Shown here: in pieces, positions 51,701 through 60,760 of the stretch
Numbering within the stretch: the stretch's first letter is position 1
How the letters are laid out: each line of letters starts with the position of its first letter
Assembly (NCBI RefSeq): GCF_000145275.1
Contig: NC_014393.1
Span: 1,550,001 to 1,614,000, forward strand
Reading direction: 5' to 3'
From: Clostridium cellulovorans 743B
GTDB taxonomy: Bacteria > Bacillota > Clostridia > Clostridiales > Clostridiaceae
DNA length: 64,000 bases
Notes under the pieces: generated by a model
Told to the model about the DNA's origin: nothing
Database searches by the model: none
The model's input: the letters and a program-made list of their open reading frames with translations, nothing else
Program-made: the position numbers and the translations under genes

Positions 51701-54209
51701 AACTAGTTTATTAAATCGATTAGCAAGTGTTCAAAACGAAATAAATAAATCAACAGATTTAGCCAATGCAATAAGTGCAGTAGTTAATGCAGAAACAAGT
51801 GAGAAACAAATAGATGTGGATAAAGCAAAAAGTCTAGTGAATTCTTTATTAGACTCAATAGAAAAAACTAATTTGTTAGATAGACTTGTAGTTGTTCAAA
51901 ATTATATAGATTTAATCAATGCTAAAGGTGCTGTTATTGAGGCAGAAGGAAGTAAAATACAAGCTGATGTTGATAGGGCAATGAGCTTAGTGAATCTTTT
52001 AGTAGACGCAACAGAGAAAATAGAATTATCTAATAGATTAGCAAAAATCCAAAGTTCAATAGACTATGAAATAAGTTTGGATAATGCAGTAAAGGCAGTA
52101 ATTAGAGCAGAGGCTAGCAATCTACAGTGGGATGTGGATAGAGCAACAGCTTTAGTAAAGGCTTTATCAGATTCTACGGATAAAACTAACTTATTAAATA
52201 GACTAGCTGTTGTTCAAAATATTATGGATGATCCTGTAATTGCAGTGGAGAAAGCTGAAACAACCAAGCTACAAGCAGATGTAGATAGAGCAACAACTTT
52301 AGTTAACCATATACAAAATTCTGAAGATAAACTTAAATTACAAGACAGATTAACTACTGTTCAAGATATAATAGACTTAAATAATGCGACAAAGGCAGTA
52401 ATTACAGCAGAAGATAACAATGCACAACTATATGTAGATAAAGCTTCAGTAGTAGTAAATAATCTAAAAGATTCTGCAGAAAAAATCAATCTTATAAAAA
52501 GATTAACAGTTGTTCAAGAAGCTATAAATCTAAATAATGTACAAATCGCAGTAACAAATGCAGAAGCTAGTTTGCAACAAGCAGATTTAGATATGGCCAG
52601 AAGTTTAGCTACTGCATTGCCAAGTGGTGCAGAAAAAATTAACTTATTAAATAGGCTAGTAAATGTTCAAAATAGTATAAACTTGGTTAATGCCAGGATT
52701 GCGGTGAATATAGCAGAAGGAAGCAAATTGCAGGCAGATTTAGATACTGCGGAAAACTTAGTGAATATTTTACCGAATACAATCAATAAAACAAGTTTAT
52801 TGATCAGGTTGGTGACACTGAAGAGTACAATAGACTTAGCAAATGCAACCAATGCAGTATCAAAAGCAGAAGCAACTAAAGTACAAGCAGATGTAGATGC
52901 GGCAAAAGTGTTAGTGATTGCACTTTCAGATTCTACAAGTAGGACTAGTTTAGTAGACAGATTAACAACACTTCAGGCATCAATAAATTTGACAAATGCA
53001 ATTAATGCAGTGTCGAAAGTAGAGGCAACAAAAACACAAGCTGATGCAGATATAGCAAAAGTTTTAGTAAGTGATCTACCGAGTTCTACAACTAGAACCA
53101 ATTTATTGAATAGGCTATCAGTTGTTCAAAGTGATATAAGTTTAACTAGTGCAATAAGTGCAGTATCAAAAGCAGAAGCAACTAAAGCACAAGCAGATAT
53201 AGACATAGCAAAAAGCTTAGTAAATGTACTTCCTGCTTCCACACTTAGGACAAATCTATTAGATAGGTTAGTGATTCTTCAAAGTGATGTTGATTTAAAT
53301 AATGCAATTAATGCAGTATCAAAAGTAGAAGCAACAAAAACGCAAGCAGATTTAGATATAGCAAAGAGTTTAGTAAATCTGTTACCAAGTTCTACAACTA
53401 GAACAGCTTTCTTAGATAGGTTGGCAATTGTTGAAAGTGATATAAATTTAACTGCTTCCATCAATGCAGTATCAAAGGCAGAAGTAACTAAAACACAAGC
53501 AGATGTAGATACAGCAAAAACTTTAGTAATTACGCTTCCAATTTCTATAGTTAGAACAGCGTTATTAGATAGGTTAGCAATTGTTCAAAGTGATATAACT
53601 TTGACAAATGCAGTTAATGGAGTATTAAAGGTAGAAGCAACTAAAACACAAGCAGATTTAGATATCGCAAAAACTTTAGTAAATGTTCTTCCAACTTCTA
53701 CAGTTAGAACAAATTTATTAGATAGGTTAGCTATTGTTCAAAACAGTATGAATCTAATCAATGCAACAAATGCGGTATCAAAAGCAGAAGCAACTAAGCA
53801 GCAAGCGGATGTAGATATTGCGAAAAGTTTAGTTATTGCGCTACCAACTAATACAGATAGAGTTACTTTATTAAATAGATTAATTAATGTTCAAAACATG
53901 ATAGACGTAACTAACGCAACAAATGCTGTTACTAAGGCAGAGGGAAGTAAACTACAAACTGATGTAGACGGAGCAATGATTTTAGTTAATGCATTAACAA
54001 GTTCTACAGCTAAAACTAATTTATTAAGTAGACTAGTTACTGTTCAATATAATATAAATTTAACCAATGCAACAAATACGGTAGTGAAAGCAGAAAGTAC
54101 AAAAGCTCAAGCAGATATAGATTTAGCACAAAGCTATATTAATAAACTACCATTAAATGATACAAATAGAACGCAACTTCAGCAAAGACTTGATATAGCA
54201 AAGGCCTAA
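48738..54209 (+). CDS. Giant secreted helical-repeat protein with two decayed RCC1 blades
   Basis: About 1,823 residues. A signal peptide (ISAIIFVISLTYILIFNG, cleavage near NVNAA) leads to a short region with two RCC1-like units, VCVCGHNFCGQLGTC and WITGYNCFGKCGIGK, unusually rich in cysteine. From about residue 150 to the end are roughly 32 helical repeats of 51 or 55 residues with the pattern NAxxAVxKAExxKxQxDVDxAxxLV-N-LPxSxxKTxLLxRLxxVQxxI. These resemble repeats that databases call Cry1Ac domain D-VI-related. There is no membrane or sorting anchor. Start 48738 follows a G6 run; 48726 is the alternative (1,827 residues). The protein is probably an extracellular rod or adhesin; its function is unknown. 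Confidence 0.8.
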   Translation: MENLCENKKFQFIDNRYISAIIFVISLTYILIFNGMLNVNAAEVIKNNGLESRHICLGPDNADYSYSDSFQSNDINVCVCGHNFCGQLGTCDTNRQGLALAVQAHKSNVKQIMSKYRTIFYMKRDIIAWITGYNCFGKCGIGKECHCRPIPTIVTKLTQFQKATNAVVKAETSKKQTDVIIAQSLVNDLLASADKTNLNNRLINLRNSINLAIAEDAVLKVGESLKQIDFEHAKFLVDEVLSSTDKDSMLNQLFVFQTLIDTNNATNLVIKAEESKKQIDVARAKDLVNTLPDSTDVTSLLNRLVKVQDDIDLINATNAVINAETSKQQVDIIIATSLVNDLPNSVGKTDLASRLAVVQKNINKEMSLTNVISTVIKAEESKVQEEVDKARNLVNALPEIAEKVRLLDRLVVVQNAIDLTNAENAVTKAEESKQQLDVDRATSLVNALTALADKTDLSNRLGAVQKIINEEINLTNAKCAVVKAEETKRQEDIDLAMRLANALPEYTEKTSLLNRLASVQNEINKSINLNNAISAVVNAETSKQQIDVDKAIKLVNTLSDPIDKINLLDRLTIVQNNIDLTNATNVVVKAEQTKQQVDVSIAISLVNALPDSAEKTSLLNRLASVQNEINKSTDLANAISSVVNAETTKQQGDVNKAISLVKILSESTDKNNLLDRLVNVQNNIDLTNATNTVAKAEESKQQSYVDRAMSLVNSLPDSVEKASLLSRLANVQNEINKSTDLTNAISAVTKAEESKQQVDVDRAKSLVNTLPDSAEKNSLLNRLASVQNYIDKSIDLINATDAVDKAETTKQQIDVDKAKSLIIALLDSTEKTNLLGRLAILQNSIDLNNATNAVVKAEESKQQVEVDKSISLVKTLPDSAEKTSLLNRLASVQNEINKSINLTNAISAVVNAETSKQQIDVDKAINLVNTLSDPIDKTNLLDRLTIVQNNIDLTNATNVVVKAEQTKQQVDVSIAKSLVNALLDSAEKTSLLNRLASVQNEINKSTDLANAISAVVNAETSEKQIDVDKAKSLVNSLLDSIEKTNLLDRLVVVQNYIDLINAKGAVIEAEGSKIQADVDRAMSLVNLLVDATEKIELSNRLAKIQSSIDYEISLDNAVKAVIRAEASNLQWDVDRATALVKALSDSTDKTNLLNRLAVVQNIMDDPVIAVEKAETTKLQADVDRATTLVNHIQNSEDKLKLQDRLTTVQDIIDLNNATKAVITAEDNNAQLYVDKASVVVNNLKDSAEKINLIKRLTVVQEAINLNNVQIAVTNAEASLQQADLDMARSLATALPSGAEKINLLNRLVNVQNSINLVNARIAVNIAEGSKLQADLDTAENLVNILPNTINKTSLLIRLVTLKSTIDLANATNAVSKAEATKVQADVDAAKVLVIALSDSTSRTSLVDRLTTLQASINLTNAINAVSKVEATKTQADADIAKVLVSDLPSSTTRTNLLNRLSVVQSDISLTSAISAVSKAEATKAQADIDIAKSLVNVLPASTLRTNLLDRLVILQSDVDLNNAINAVSKVEATKTQADLDIAKSLVNLLPSSTTRTAFLDRLAIVESDINLTASINAVSKAEVTKTQADVDTAKTLVITLPISIVRTALLDRLAIVQSDITLTNAVNGVLKVEATKTQADLDIAKTLVNVLPTSTVRTNLLDRLAIVQNSMNLINATNAVSKAEATKQQADVDIAKSLVIALPTNTDRVTLLNRLINVQNMIDVTNATNAVTKAEGSKLQTDVDGAMILVNALTSSTAKTNLLSRLVTVQYNINLTNATNTVVKAESTKAQADIDLAQSYINKLPLNDTNRTQLQQRLDIAKA

Positions 54210-54266
54210 AAGTAAAAAAAATTAAGGGCTAAAAGATAAAAAATAATCAAAACTTTATAAAAATAG

Positions 54267-54320
54267 AACAGATATTATTTCATAAAACCTATTTGGGGTT
54301 AAGAGATAATATCTGTTTTT
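54267..54320 (+). terminator. Terminator of the first giant repeat gene
   Basis: AACAGATATTAT (54267-54278) pairs perfectly with ATAATATCTGTT (54306-54317) and runs into TTTTT. The loop is 27 bases. Confidence 0.75.
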
Positions 54321-54537
54321 ATATTTTTCAAATAATTGAATAGTAACAAAGCTTATTTTGGGAATACAGAGCTAAAAAGAATCAAAATTAATATTATATA
54401 ACAAAATCTTAGAGTATATCTAATAGGATAAAATTTTATTAGTTTATTCTGTTGAATTATGCCGAACATTGAACAAATTTTGGAATTGATATATACTATA
54501 AATGTAAAAATAAAACAAAATGCACATAAGGAGGTAA

Positions 54538-54759
54538 AGATCAAAAAATAAAAAAGTACATCGAAAGAGTAAATTTGATAAATTAATTAGAAAAAATCTA
54601 AATTATCTAACAGATTCTATGACTAAGATTAATTTAATAAAAAAACTAACGATTGTTCAAGATGCTATAAGTCTAAGCCGTGATAGTAAATACGCAATAA
54701 TGCAAAAATATATGAAAATTATAAAAGAGGGGGAAATGAATGATGAGAACTTTAGATAA
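54538..54759 (+). pseudogene. Relic of a helical-repeat module without start codon
   Basis: GGAGG at 54530-54534 is well placed, but the codon at 54541 is TCA instead of ATG. The frame reads SKNKKVHRKSKFDKLIRKNL and then YLTDSMTKINLIKKLTIVQD, a clear repeat-module fragment closest to NNLRDSMGKVNLVKRLTIVQ of the next gene. It runs on to a TAA at 54757, overlapping the start of the next gene. It is a remnant left by recombination among repeat genes. Confidence 0.65.
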
Positions 54760-57700
54760 AAGTAAAAGATCTCGACTTATTACAAATATATATATTATGG
54801 TAAGTATGTTTGTAATGTTAAGCGGATACAATTTAGTATTTAACAAACCTACTACGGTTAATGCGATGTACACTATCGATTCATATACAAATGGCATTAG
54901 TCAAGTTTCTGGTAGCAATGGTTTACAAAATGTATTTATGAGATATGATGGAAGTGTTTGGGGGAGTGGTTACAATGTTGATGGACAATTAGGACTTGGA
55001 AACTGTACAAGTCGACAGTCGCTAGCTCAAATACCTATTACTAACATTGAGAATATAGAATGTAGTTCGTTAAATACATATTTTGGGAAATGGGATGGAA
55101 CAGTTTGGGGTTGTGGCGATAATAGTTATGGGCAATTAGGAATTGGAAATACAACAGATCAGTATACACCAGTACAGATTTCAATAACTAAGGTTAAGGC
55201 GATTAAAAGTAGCAATGGTCACACAATATTTATAAAGTATGATGGAACAGTTTGGGGTTGTGGCGATAATAGCTATGGACAATTAGGAATAGGTAGCACT
55301 GCTAAGCAGTCTACAATAGTACAAATTCCTATAACTAATGTAGATCGTGTCTATTGTGTTGGAGATTCTACAATGTTTATAAAGTATGATGGAACAGTTT
55401 GGGGTTGTGGTTTGAATAGCCAGGGACAACTAGGAATAGGTAGCTTTTCAAATACACTTTCACCAATTCAAATACCAATCAATAATGTTAAAGATATTGA
55501 TGGAGGTTGGCAGCATACAATATTCTTAAAATATGATGGAACAGTTTGGGGTTGTGGTGATAATTCTTTAAAAGAACTAGGTGTTACAGGTGTTACATCT
55601 TCATCATCCATAATACAAATACCTATTAATAGCGTTGATGATATTGAATGTACAACTTACAGCACTATGTTTTTAAAAAAAGATGGAACTCTTTGGGGAT
55701 GTGGTGACAATAGCGATGGGGAATTGGGAATAGGTACCACTGAGAAAAAAGTTTCACTAATGCAAATTCCTATAACTAATGTAAGTAGGATTGGTCAAAG
55801 TTTACGTACCACTTATGTTATAAAGAATGATGATTCTATTTGGGGATGTGGCTACAATTCTTCTGGATCATTGGGAATAGATGATTATCAAGATAAATGT
55901 ATATTTGTGAACCTATCTGGATACTGGGTAACTACAGATGATAGAGCAACAAATACAGTGGTTAAGGCGGAAATAAGTAAACTTCAATCTGATTTTGATG
56001 TAGCACTAAAAGTAGTAGATGCGCTACCAAGCTCTAAAATAAAAACTGACTTATCTAATAGATTAATCGCTATGCAACCTTATACAGATGTAGCTTTAGC
56101 TATAAAGGCAGTAGTCGATGCAGAGGAATATCAATGCCAACTAGATTTAGAGCAGGCGGAGGATCTGGTGCACAGTCTACCAAATTCTGCATGTAAAACT
56201 GATTTGATAAATAGATTAGAGGTAGTTGAACACAATATATATTTAAATAAAATAAAAAGCGTAGCAGATGTAGTGAGTGAGGCAGAAGCAAATAAAGACA
56301 AATTAGAACTACGGGATCTATACGACTTATGGAATAAGGTGGACAACTTGCCAGGGTTACCAGAAAAAAAGGTTGTAATGGATAGAATGATTGCCCTTGA
56401 TTATGCAGTGAAATTAGCTAAAGCAACAGCGTATGTGAGGTCAGCAGAACTTTATCCAGACCAATCGGATTTATGGAATGCACAAAGTGTCTTAGAGATT
56501 ATGACAAATACACCAGAAAAAGCAGCTTTATTAGATAGAATTGCAGTTGTTCAAGCGCGACTAAATATAAATGGTGTAACAAATTTAGTGATTTCGGCAG
56601 AAGAAACTAAACGACAAGTAGATATAAATATCGCAAAAAGGGAAGTGGAAGCCCTACCAGACTCTATAGATAAAACAGAATTATTAAAAAGATTGGCAGC
56701 AGTTCAAAATACAATAGATGTACTTTATGGATTAATTGGAATGAATAATGAATTAAAGGCAGTGACTTATGCAGAAGCAACTAAAGAACAGGTAGATTTA
56801 GGTAACGCAAAAGTTCTAGTGGATGCTCTAACAGATTCAACATATAAAACAGATTTATTAAATAGATTAGCTGTGGTGCAAAATCAAATAAATATAAATA
56901 ATGCAGCAGCTAAAGTGACTTATGCAGAAAGAACAAGAGAACCAAGTGATTTAAGTAATGCAAAAGCTGTAGTGGATTCTCTACCAAATTCAACAGCAAA
57001 AAATGATTTAGTTAATAGGTTAAAAGTTGTGGAAACATACATAAATAAATTAGCTGATGCTACGGCTAAAACAAGAACTGCGGAATATGAAAAAGCTAAT
57101 ATAGAGCCAGCTCAGTCTGCGATAAACTTGTTACCTATAGGTGATACTAAGAGAATACAACTTCAAAATAGATTGGATGTAGTTAAATTATACATAGCAA
57201 CAACTGCAGTGATTAACGCAGAAACAACTAAAAAACAAGTAGATGTGGGTAAAGCAAAAGTTCTAACGGACATTTTACCAACTTCAAAATATAAAACAGA
57301 TTTATTAAATAGATTAGTGGTAATTCAAAACACAATAGGTGTACCTAATGTAATTAATGTAGCAATTAATGCAGTTACTAATGCAGAAACAAGTAAAAAA
57401 CAAGTAGATGTAGATAGTGCAAAAGTTCTAGTGACCAAGTTACCAGATTCAACAGATAAAACTAACTTATTAAACAGATTATCAGTAGTTCAAAAGACAA
57501 TAGATTTAACTAATGCAATAACTTCAGTAACTAATGCGGAAACAACTAAAAAACAAGTAGATGTAGATAATGCAAAGGTGCTAGTGAACAAATTGTCAGA
57601 TTCCACAGCCAAAACGGATTTATCTAATAGGTTAAATGTTGTACAAACATACATAAGAAATATAATTGATGCTACAACCCTAGTAGTTAGGGCAGAAGTG

Positions 57701-59908
57701 AGTAAGCGGCAGTTAGATGTAATAAGAGCAACAAGTTTATTGGACACTTTAGCAAATTCTATAGGTAAAACTAATTTATTAAATAGGCTAAATGTTGTTC
57801 AGGATGTTATAGATTTAAATAATGTTATAAATATAGTGGTTAAAGCAGAAACTAGTAAACAACAAGTAGATGTAAATAGGGCAATAACATCAGTAAACTC
57901 ATTATCAGCGTCTACAGATAAAACTAGTTTATTAAGTAGACTAGCCGTTGTTCAGAATTCTATAAATTTAACTTATGCAACAAATGCGGTAGTTAAAGCA
58001 GAAACAAGCAAAAAACAAATAGATGTTAGTATAGCAGCAAACTTGGTAAATGTTTTACCAACATCTACAAATAAGACTAATTTATCAAATAGGTTAATTA
58101 ATGTTCAAAATACTATAAATAGTAGAATAAATTTAGCTGATGCAACAAATGCCGTAGTTAAAGCAGAGACAAGCAGAAAACAATTAGATGTTAGTATAGC
58201 AACAAGTTTGATAAATGTGTTACCTACATCTACAGATAAAACTAATTTATCAAATAGGTTAATCAATGTTCAAAATATTATAAATAGTGGAACAAATTTA
58301 ACAAATGCAACAAATGCCGTAGTTAAAGCAGAGACAAGCAGAAAACAATTAGATGTTAGTATAGCAACAAGTTTGATAAATGTGTTACCTACATCTACAG
58401 ATAAAACTAATTTATCAAATAGGTTAATCAATGTTCAAAATATTATAAACAGTGGAACAAATTTAACAAATGCAACAAATGAGGTAGTTAAAGCAGAAAC
58501 AAGCAAAAAACAAATAGATGTTAGTATAGCAACAAGCTTAGTGAATGCTCTACCAGCATCTACAAATAAGACTAATTTATCAAATAGGTTAATCAATGTT
58601 CAAAATACTATAAATAGTGGAATAAATTTAGTAAATGCAATAAATGCGGTAGTTAAAGCAGAAACAAGCAAAAAACAAATAGATGTTAGTATAGCAACAA
58701 GCTTAGTGAATGCTCTGCCAGCATCTACAAATAAGACTAATTTATCAAATAGGTTAATCAATGTTCAAAATACTATAAATAGTGGAATAAATTTAGCAAA
58801 TGCAATAAATGCGGTGATTAAAGCAGAAACAAGCAAAAAACAAATAGATGTTAGTATAGCAACAACCTTAGTGAATGCTTTACCAGATTCTAAAGATAAG
58901 ACTAGCTTATCAAAGCGGTTAGAAGATCTTCAGAGTGAAATAAATAATCCACTGTATTTAATGGAAGCAACAGATGCAGTAACTATAGCAGAAGAAGTTA
59001 AAACACAATTAAATGTAGATAAAGCAGCAAAATTAGTAAATAATCTAAGGGATTCTATGGGTAAGGTTAATCTCGTAAAAAGATTAACAATCGTTCAAGG
59101 TGCTGTAAGCTTAACTAATGCACAAGCTGCAGTATCAAAAGCAGAAGCAAGTTTGCAGCAAGCAGATGCAGATACTGCGAAAAGTTTAGCTATTGCATTG
59201 CCAAGTAGTACAGAAAGAAATGCTTTATTGAATAAGTTAATAAATATTCAAAATATTATAAGCATAGCTAATGCAAAAACTGTAGTAAATAGGGCAGAAG
59301 GAAGCAAACAACAGGCAGATTTAGATGCAGCGGAAAAGTTAGTAAATACATTACCAAGCTCAACAAGTAAAACAGATTTATCGAATAGACTAACAACACT
59401 TCAGAATGTAATAAATTTAACTGATGCAACAAATGCAGTATTAAAAGCTGAAGTAACCATAGTCCAAGCAGATATAGGTGTGGCAAAAGACTTAGTAACT
59501 AAGATACCGACTTCTACAAGTAGAACCGATTTATTAAATAGATTGACAATTGTTCAGAACAATATAAATTTAACAATTGCAACAAATGCAGTATCAAAAG
59601 CAGAATTAACTAAAATACAAGAGGATGTAGATGTAGCCAAAAACTTAGCCCTCGCATTGATAACAAGTACAGAGAAAAGTAATTTATTAAATAGATTAGT
59701 AAATGTTCAAAACAGGGTAGATTTAACTAACGCAACAGATGCTGTAGTTAAATCTAAAGAAAGCAAACGACAAGTTGATGTAGATAGAGCAATGAATTTA
59801 GTAAATGCATTACCAAGTTCTACAACTAAAACTAATTTATTAAATATACTAGCTACTGTTCAAGATGCAATAAATTTAACCAATGCAACAAAGGCAGTAG
59901 TAAAGTAG
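54740..59908 (+). CDS. Giant secreted protein: seven-bladed RCC1 propeller plus helical repeats
   Basis: This 1,722-residue protein starts with a signal peptide (about 15-42, ending near TTVNA). Residues about 45-395 hold seven RCC1 units, each with a VWGCGDNSYGQLGIG-type core, enough for a closed seven-bladed propeller. About 25 helical repeats of the same type as in the preceding gene follow, six of them nearly identical (57986-58975). There is no anchor, and the frame stops early in a repeat (NATKAVVK-stop), so the end may be truncated. GAGGGGG is 6 bases before the start. Such a propeller is a likely binding head on a long stalk; the ligand is unknown. Confidence 0.82.
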   Translation: MMRTLDKSKRSRLITNIYIMVSMFVMLSGYNLVFNKPTTVNAMYTIDSYTNGISQVSGSNGLQNVFMRYDGSVWGSGYNVDGQLGLGNCTSRQSLAQIPITNIENIECSSLNTYFGKWDGTVWGCGDNSYGQLGIGNTTDQYTPVQISITKVKAIKSSNGHTIFIKYDGTVWGCGDNSYGQLGIGSTAKQSTIVQIPITNVDRVYCVGDSTMFIKYDGTVWGCGLNSQGQLGIGSFSNTLSPIQIPINNVKDIDGGWQHTIFLKYDGTVWGCGDNSLKELGVTGVTSSSSIIQIPINSVDDIECTTYSTMFLKKDGTLWGCGDNSDGELGIGTTEKKVSLMQIPITNVSRIGQSLRTTYVIKNDDSIWGCGYNSSGSLGIDDYQDKCIFVNLSGYWVTTDDRATNTVVKAEISKLQSDFDVALKVVDALPSSKIKTDLSNRLIAMQPYTDVALAIKAVVDAEEYQCQLDLEQAEDLVHSLPNSACKTDLINRLEVVEHNIYLNKIKSVADVVSEAEANKDKLELRDLYDLWNKVDNLPGLPEKKVVMDRMIALDYAVKLAKATAYVRSAELYPDQSDLWNAQSVLEIMTNTPEKAALLDRIAVVQARLNINGVTNLVISAEETKRQVDINIAKREVEALPDSIDKTELLKRLAAVQNTIDVLYGLIGMNNELKAVTYAEATKEQVDLGNAKVLVDALTDSTYKTDLLNRLAVVQNQININNAAAKVTYAERTREPSDLSNAKAVVDSLPNSTAKNDLVNRLKVVETYINKLADATAKTRTAEYEKANIEPAQSAINLLPIGDTKRIQLQNRLDVVKLYIATTAVINAETTKKQVDVGKAKVLTDILPTSKYKTDLLNRLVVIQNTIGVPNVINVAINAVTNAETSKKQVDVDSAKVLVTKLPDSTDKTNLLNRLSVVQKTIDLTNAITSVTNAETTKKQVDVDNAKVLVNKLSDSTAKTDLSNRLNVVQTYIRNIIDATTLVVRAEVSKRQLDVIRATSLLDTLANSIGKTNLLNRLNVVQDVIDLNNVINIVVKAETSKQQVDVNRAITSVNSLSASTDKTSLLSRLAVVQNSINLTYATNAVVKAETSKKQIDVSIAANLVNVLPTSTNKTNLSNRLINVQNTINSRINLADATNAVVKAETSRKQLDVSIATSLINVLPTSTDKTNLSNRLINVQNIINSGTNLTNATNAVVKAETSRKQLDVSIATSLINVLPTSTDKTNLSNRLINVQNIINSGTNLTNATNEVVKAETSKKQIDVSIATSLVNALPASTNKTNLSNRLINVQNTINSGINLVNAINAVVKAETSKKQIDVSIATSLVNALPASTNKTNLSNRLINVQNTINSGINLANAINAVIKAETSKKQIDVSIATTLVNALPDSKDKTSLSKRLEDLQSEINNPLYLMEATDAVTIAEEVKTQLNVDKAAKLVNNLRDSMGKVNLVKRLTIVQGAVSLTNAQAAVSKAEASLQQADADTAKSLAIALPSSTERNALLNKLINIQNIISIANAKTVVNRAEGSKQQADLDAAEKLVNTLPSSTSKTDLSNRLTTLQNVINLTDATNAVLKAEVTIVQADIGVAKDLVTKIPTSTSRTDLLNRLTIVQNNINLTIATNAVSKAELTKIQEDVDVAKNLALALITSTEKSNLLNRLVNVQNRVDLTNATDAVVKSKESKRQVDVDRAMNLVNALPSSTTKTNLLNILATVQDAINLTNATKAVVK
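57986..58975 (+). repeat. Six nearly identical 165-bp tandem units inside the second giant gene
   Basis: The unit begins at 57986, 58151, 58316, 58481, 58646 and 58811, exactly 165 bases (55 codons) apart. Units two and three appear identical at DNA level over almost their whole length. Unit seven (58976) has diverged. The identity at silent sites shows recent amplification. Confidence 0.9.
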
Positions 59909-59972
59909 ATATTTTATTGGTGGGGAAAGTAATGATTTAATGTATAGTAGCATTTAAAAGAAAATTAATTCT

Positions 59973-60006
59973 TTGACACAGAACTGACATAATAAAGGGA
60001 TATAAT
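59973..60006 (+). promoter_or_regulatory. Promoter of small-RNA element copy 2
   Basis: TTGACA (59973) and CTGACA (59984), 11 apart, then TATAAT at 60001, again 17 after the second box. Same layout as copies 1 and 3. Confidence 0.6.
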
Positions 60007-60012
60007 GAAAAC

Positions 60013-60081
60013 ATGATAGATAATCTTTTTTTCATTGATCCCCCTATAAAAACATTGGTATCCCCGTACCAATGTTTTTTT
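60013..60081 (+). ncRNA. Small-RNA candidate, C-rich, copy 2
   Basis: Nearly identical to copy 1: GATCCCCCTAT in the single-stranded middle and the same CATTGGTA-TCCCCG-TACCAATG terminator with seven Ts. It lies 100 bases behind the second giant gene. Confidence 0.6.
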
Positions 60082-60130
60082 GCGTAGAACAGGTTATAAT
60101 AATAGTTATAAGTACAAGGGTGAATTTTAA

Positions 60131-60385
60131 ATGGATACTGTAGCTGCTAAGATTTTGAGATTTGGAGTGAAGTATAAAATGAAAAATAATCAAGAACCTT
60201 CAAGGAAACTATATTTTATTTACTCTTTGGCAAGCGTAGCTTTAGCCATTAGACTCTTTAAGGATAGTATAATTCTTCAAAAAGCTTATGTCATGATTGT
60301 TGGGGTGATGACCTTATTGGGGATGGCATTTATTTGTGCTAGATATGCAGTATTAAAAAAAAGATCGATAATATCACTGCACTAG
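60131..60385 (+). CDS. Small membrane protein, probably frameshifted at an A8 tract
   Basis: The 84-residue frame has two hydrophobic segments (LYFIYSLASVALAIRLF and AYVMIVGVMTLLGMAF) joined by a DSIILQK motif. An A8 run at 60355-60362 comes just before the end; slipping one base joins a second frame, KKIDNITALEVIDLFGMIIV, that continues with another membrane segment to TAA 60478-60480. That extension contains a 24-base exact tandem duplication (60421-60468). It is paralogous to the next two frames. SD AAGGGTG is present. Function unknown. Confidence 0.6.
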   Translation: MDTVAAKILRFGVKYKMKNNQEPSRKLYFIYSLASVALAIRLFKDSIILQKAYVMIVGVMTLLGMAFICARYAVLKKRSIISLH

Positions 60386-60522
60386 AGGTTATAGATCTTT
60401 TTGGAATGATTATAGTTTTCATTGTATTAATTTTAGCTTCTGTTATTGTATTAATTTTAGCTTCTGTTATGGTAAGCTAAGATAAAAATAAGAGCTACAT
60501 ATTATTACTACTGGTATTATTT

Positions 60523-60702
60523 ATGTATATGATAGTGTTAAGTATGAGGTGGATAGTAAGTGAGGAAAATATTAAAATATATATGCATTTTTGTTATGCA
60601 GTAGTGATTTCATACTTTTTAAATTTACTTAGAGAACAGGTGTTTATGCAGAAAAATTTTTTGTATGCAATTGGCAACTTTCTGATAACAATACTTGGAT
60701 AA
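60523..60702 (+). pseudogene. Fragment of a paralogous small membrane protein
   Basis: A 59-codon frame starting MYMIVLSMRWIVSEENIKIY contains FCYAVVISYFLNLLREQVFMQK, which matches the YAL...VLNQK core of its neighbours. It has no SD, so it is more likely a decayed copy than an active gene. Confidence 0.4.
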
Positions 60703-60760
60703 CTTGGGTTTAAAAATATTTTTAACACAAATAAAAAATATTTTTGAGGAGAGCGACTGC

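Noticed and set aside
57986..58975. Regular repeats considered as a CRISPR or satellite array
   Set aside because: The unit is 165 bases, in frame and codes for helical modules, with no unique spacers.
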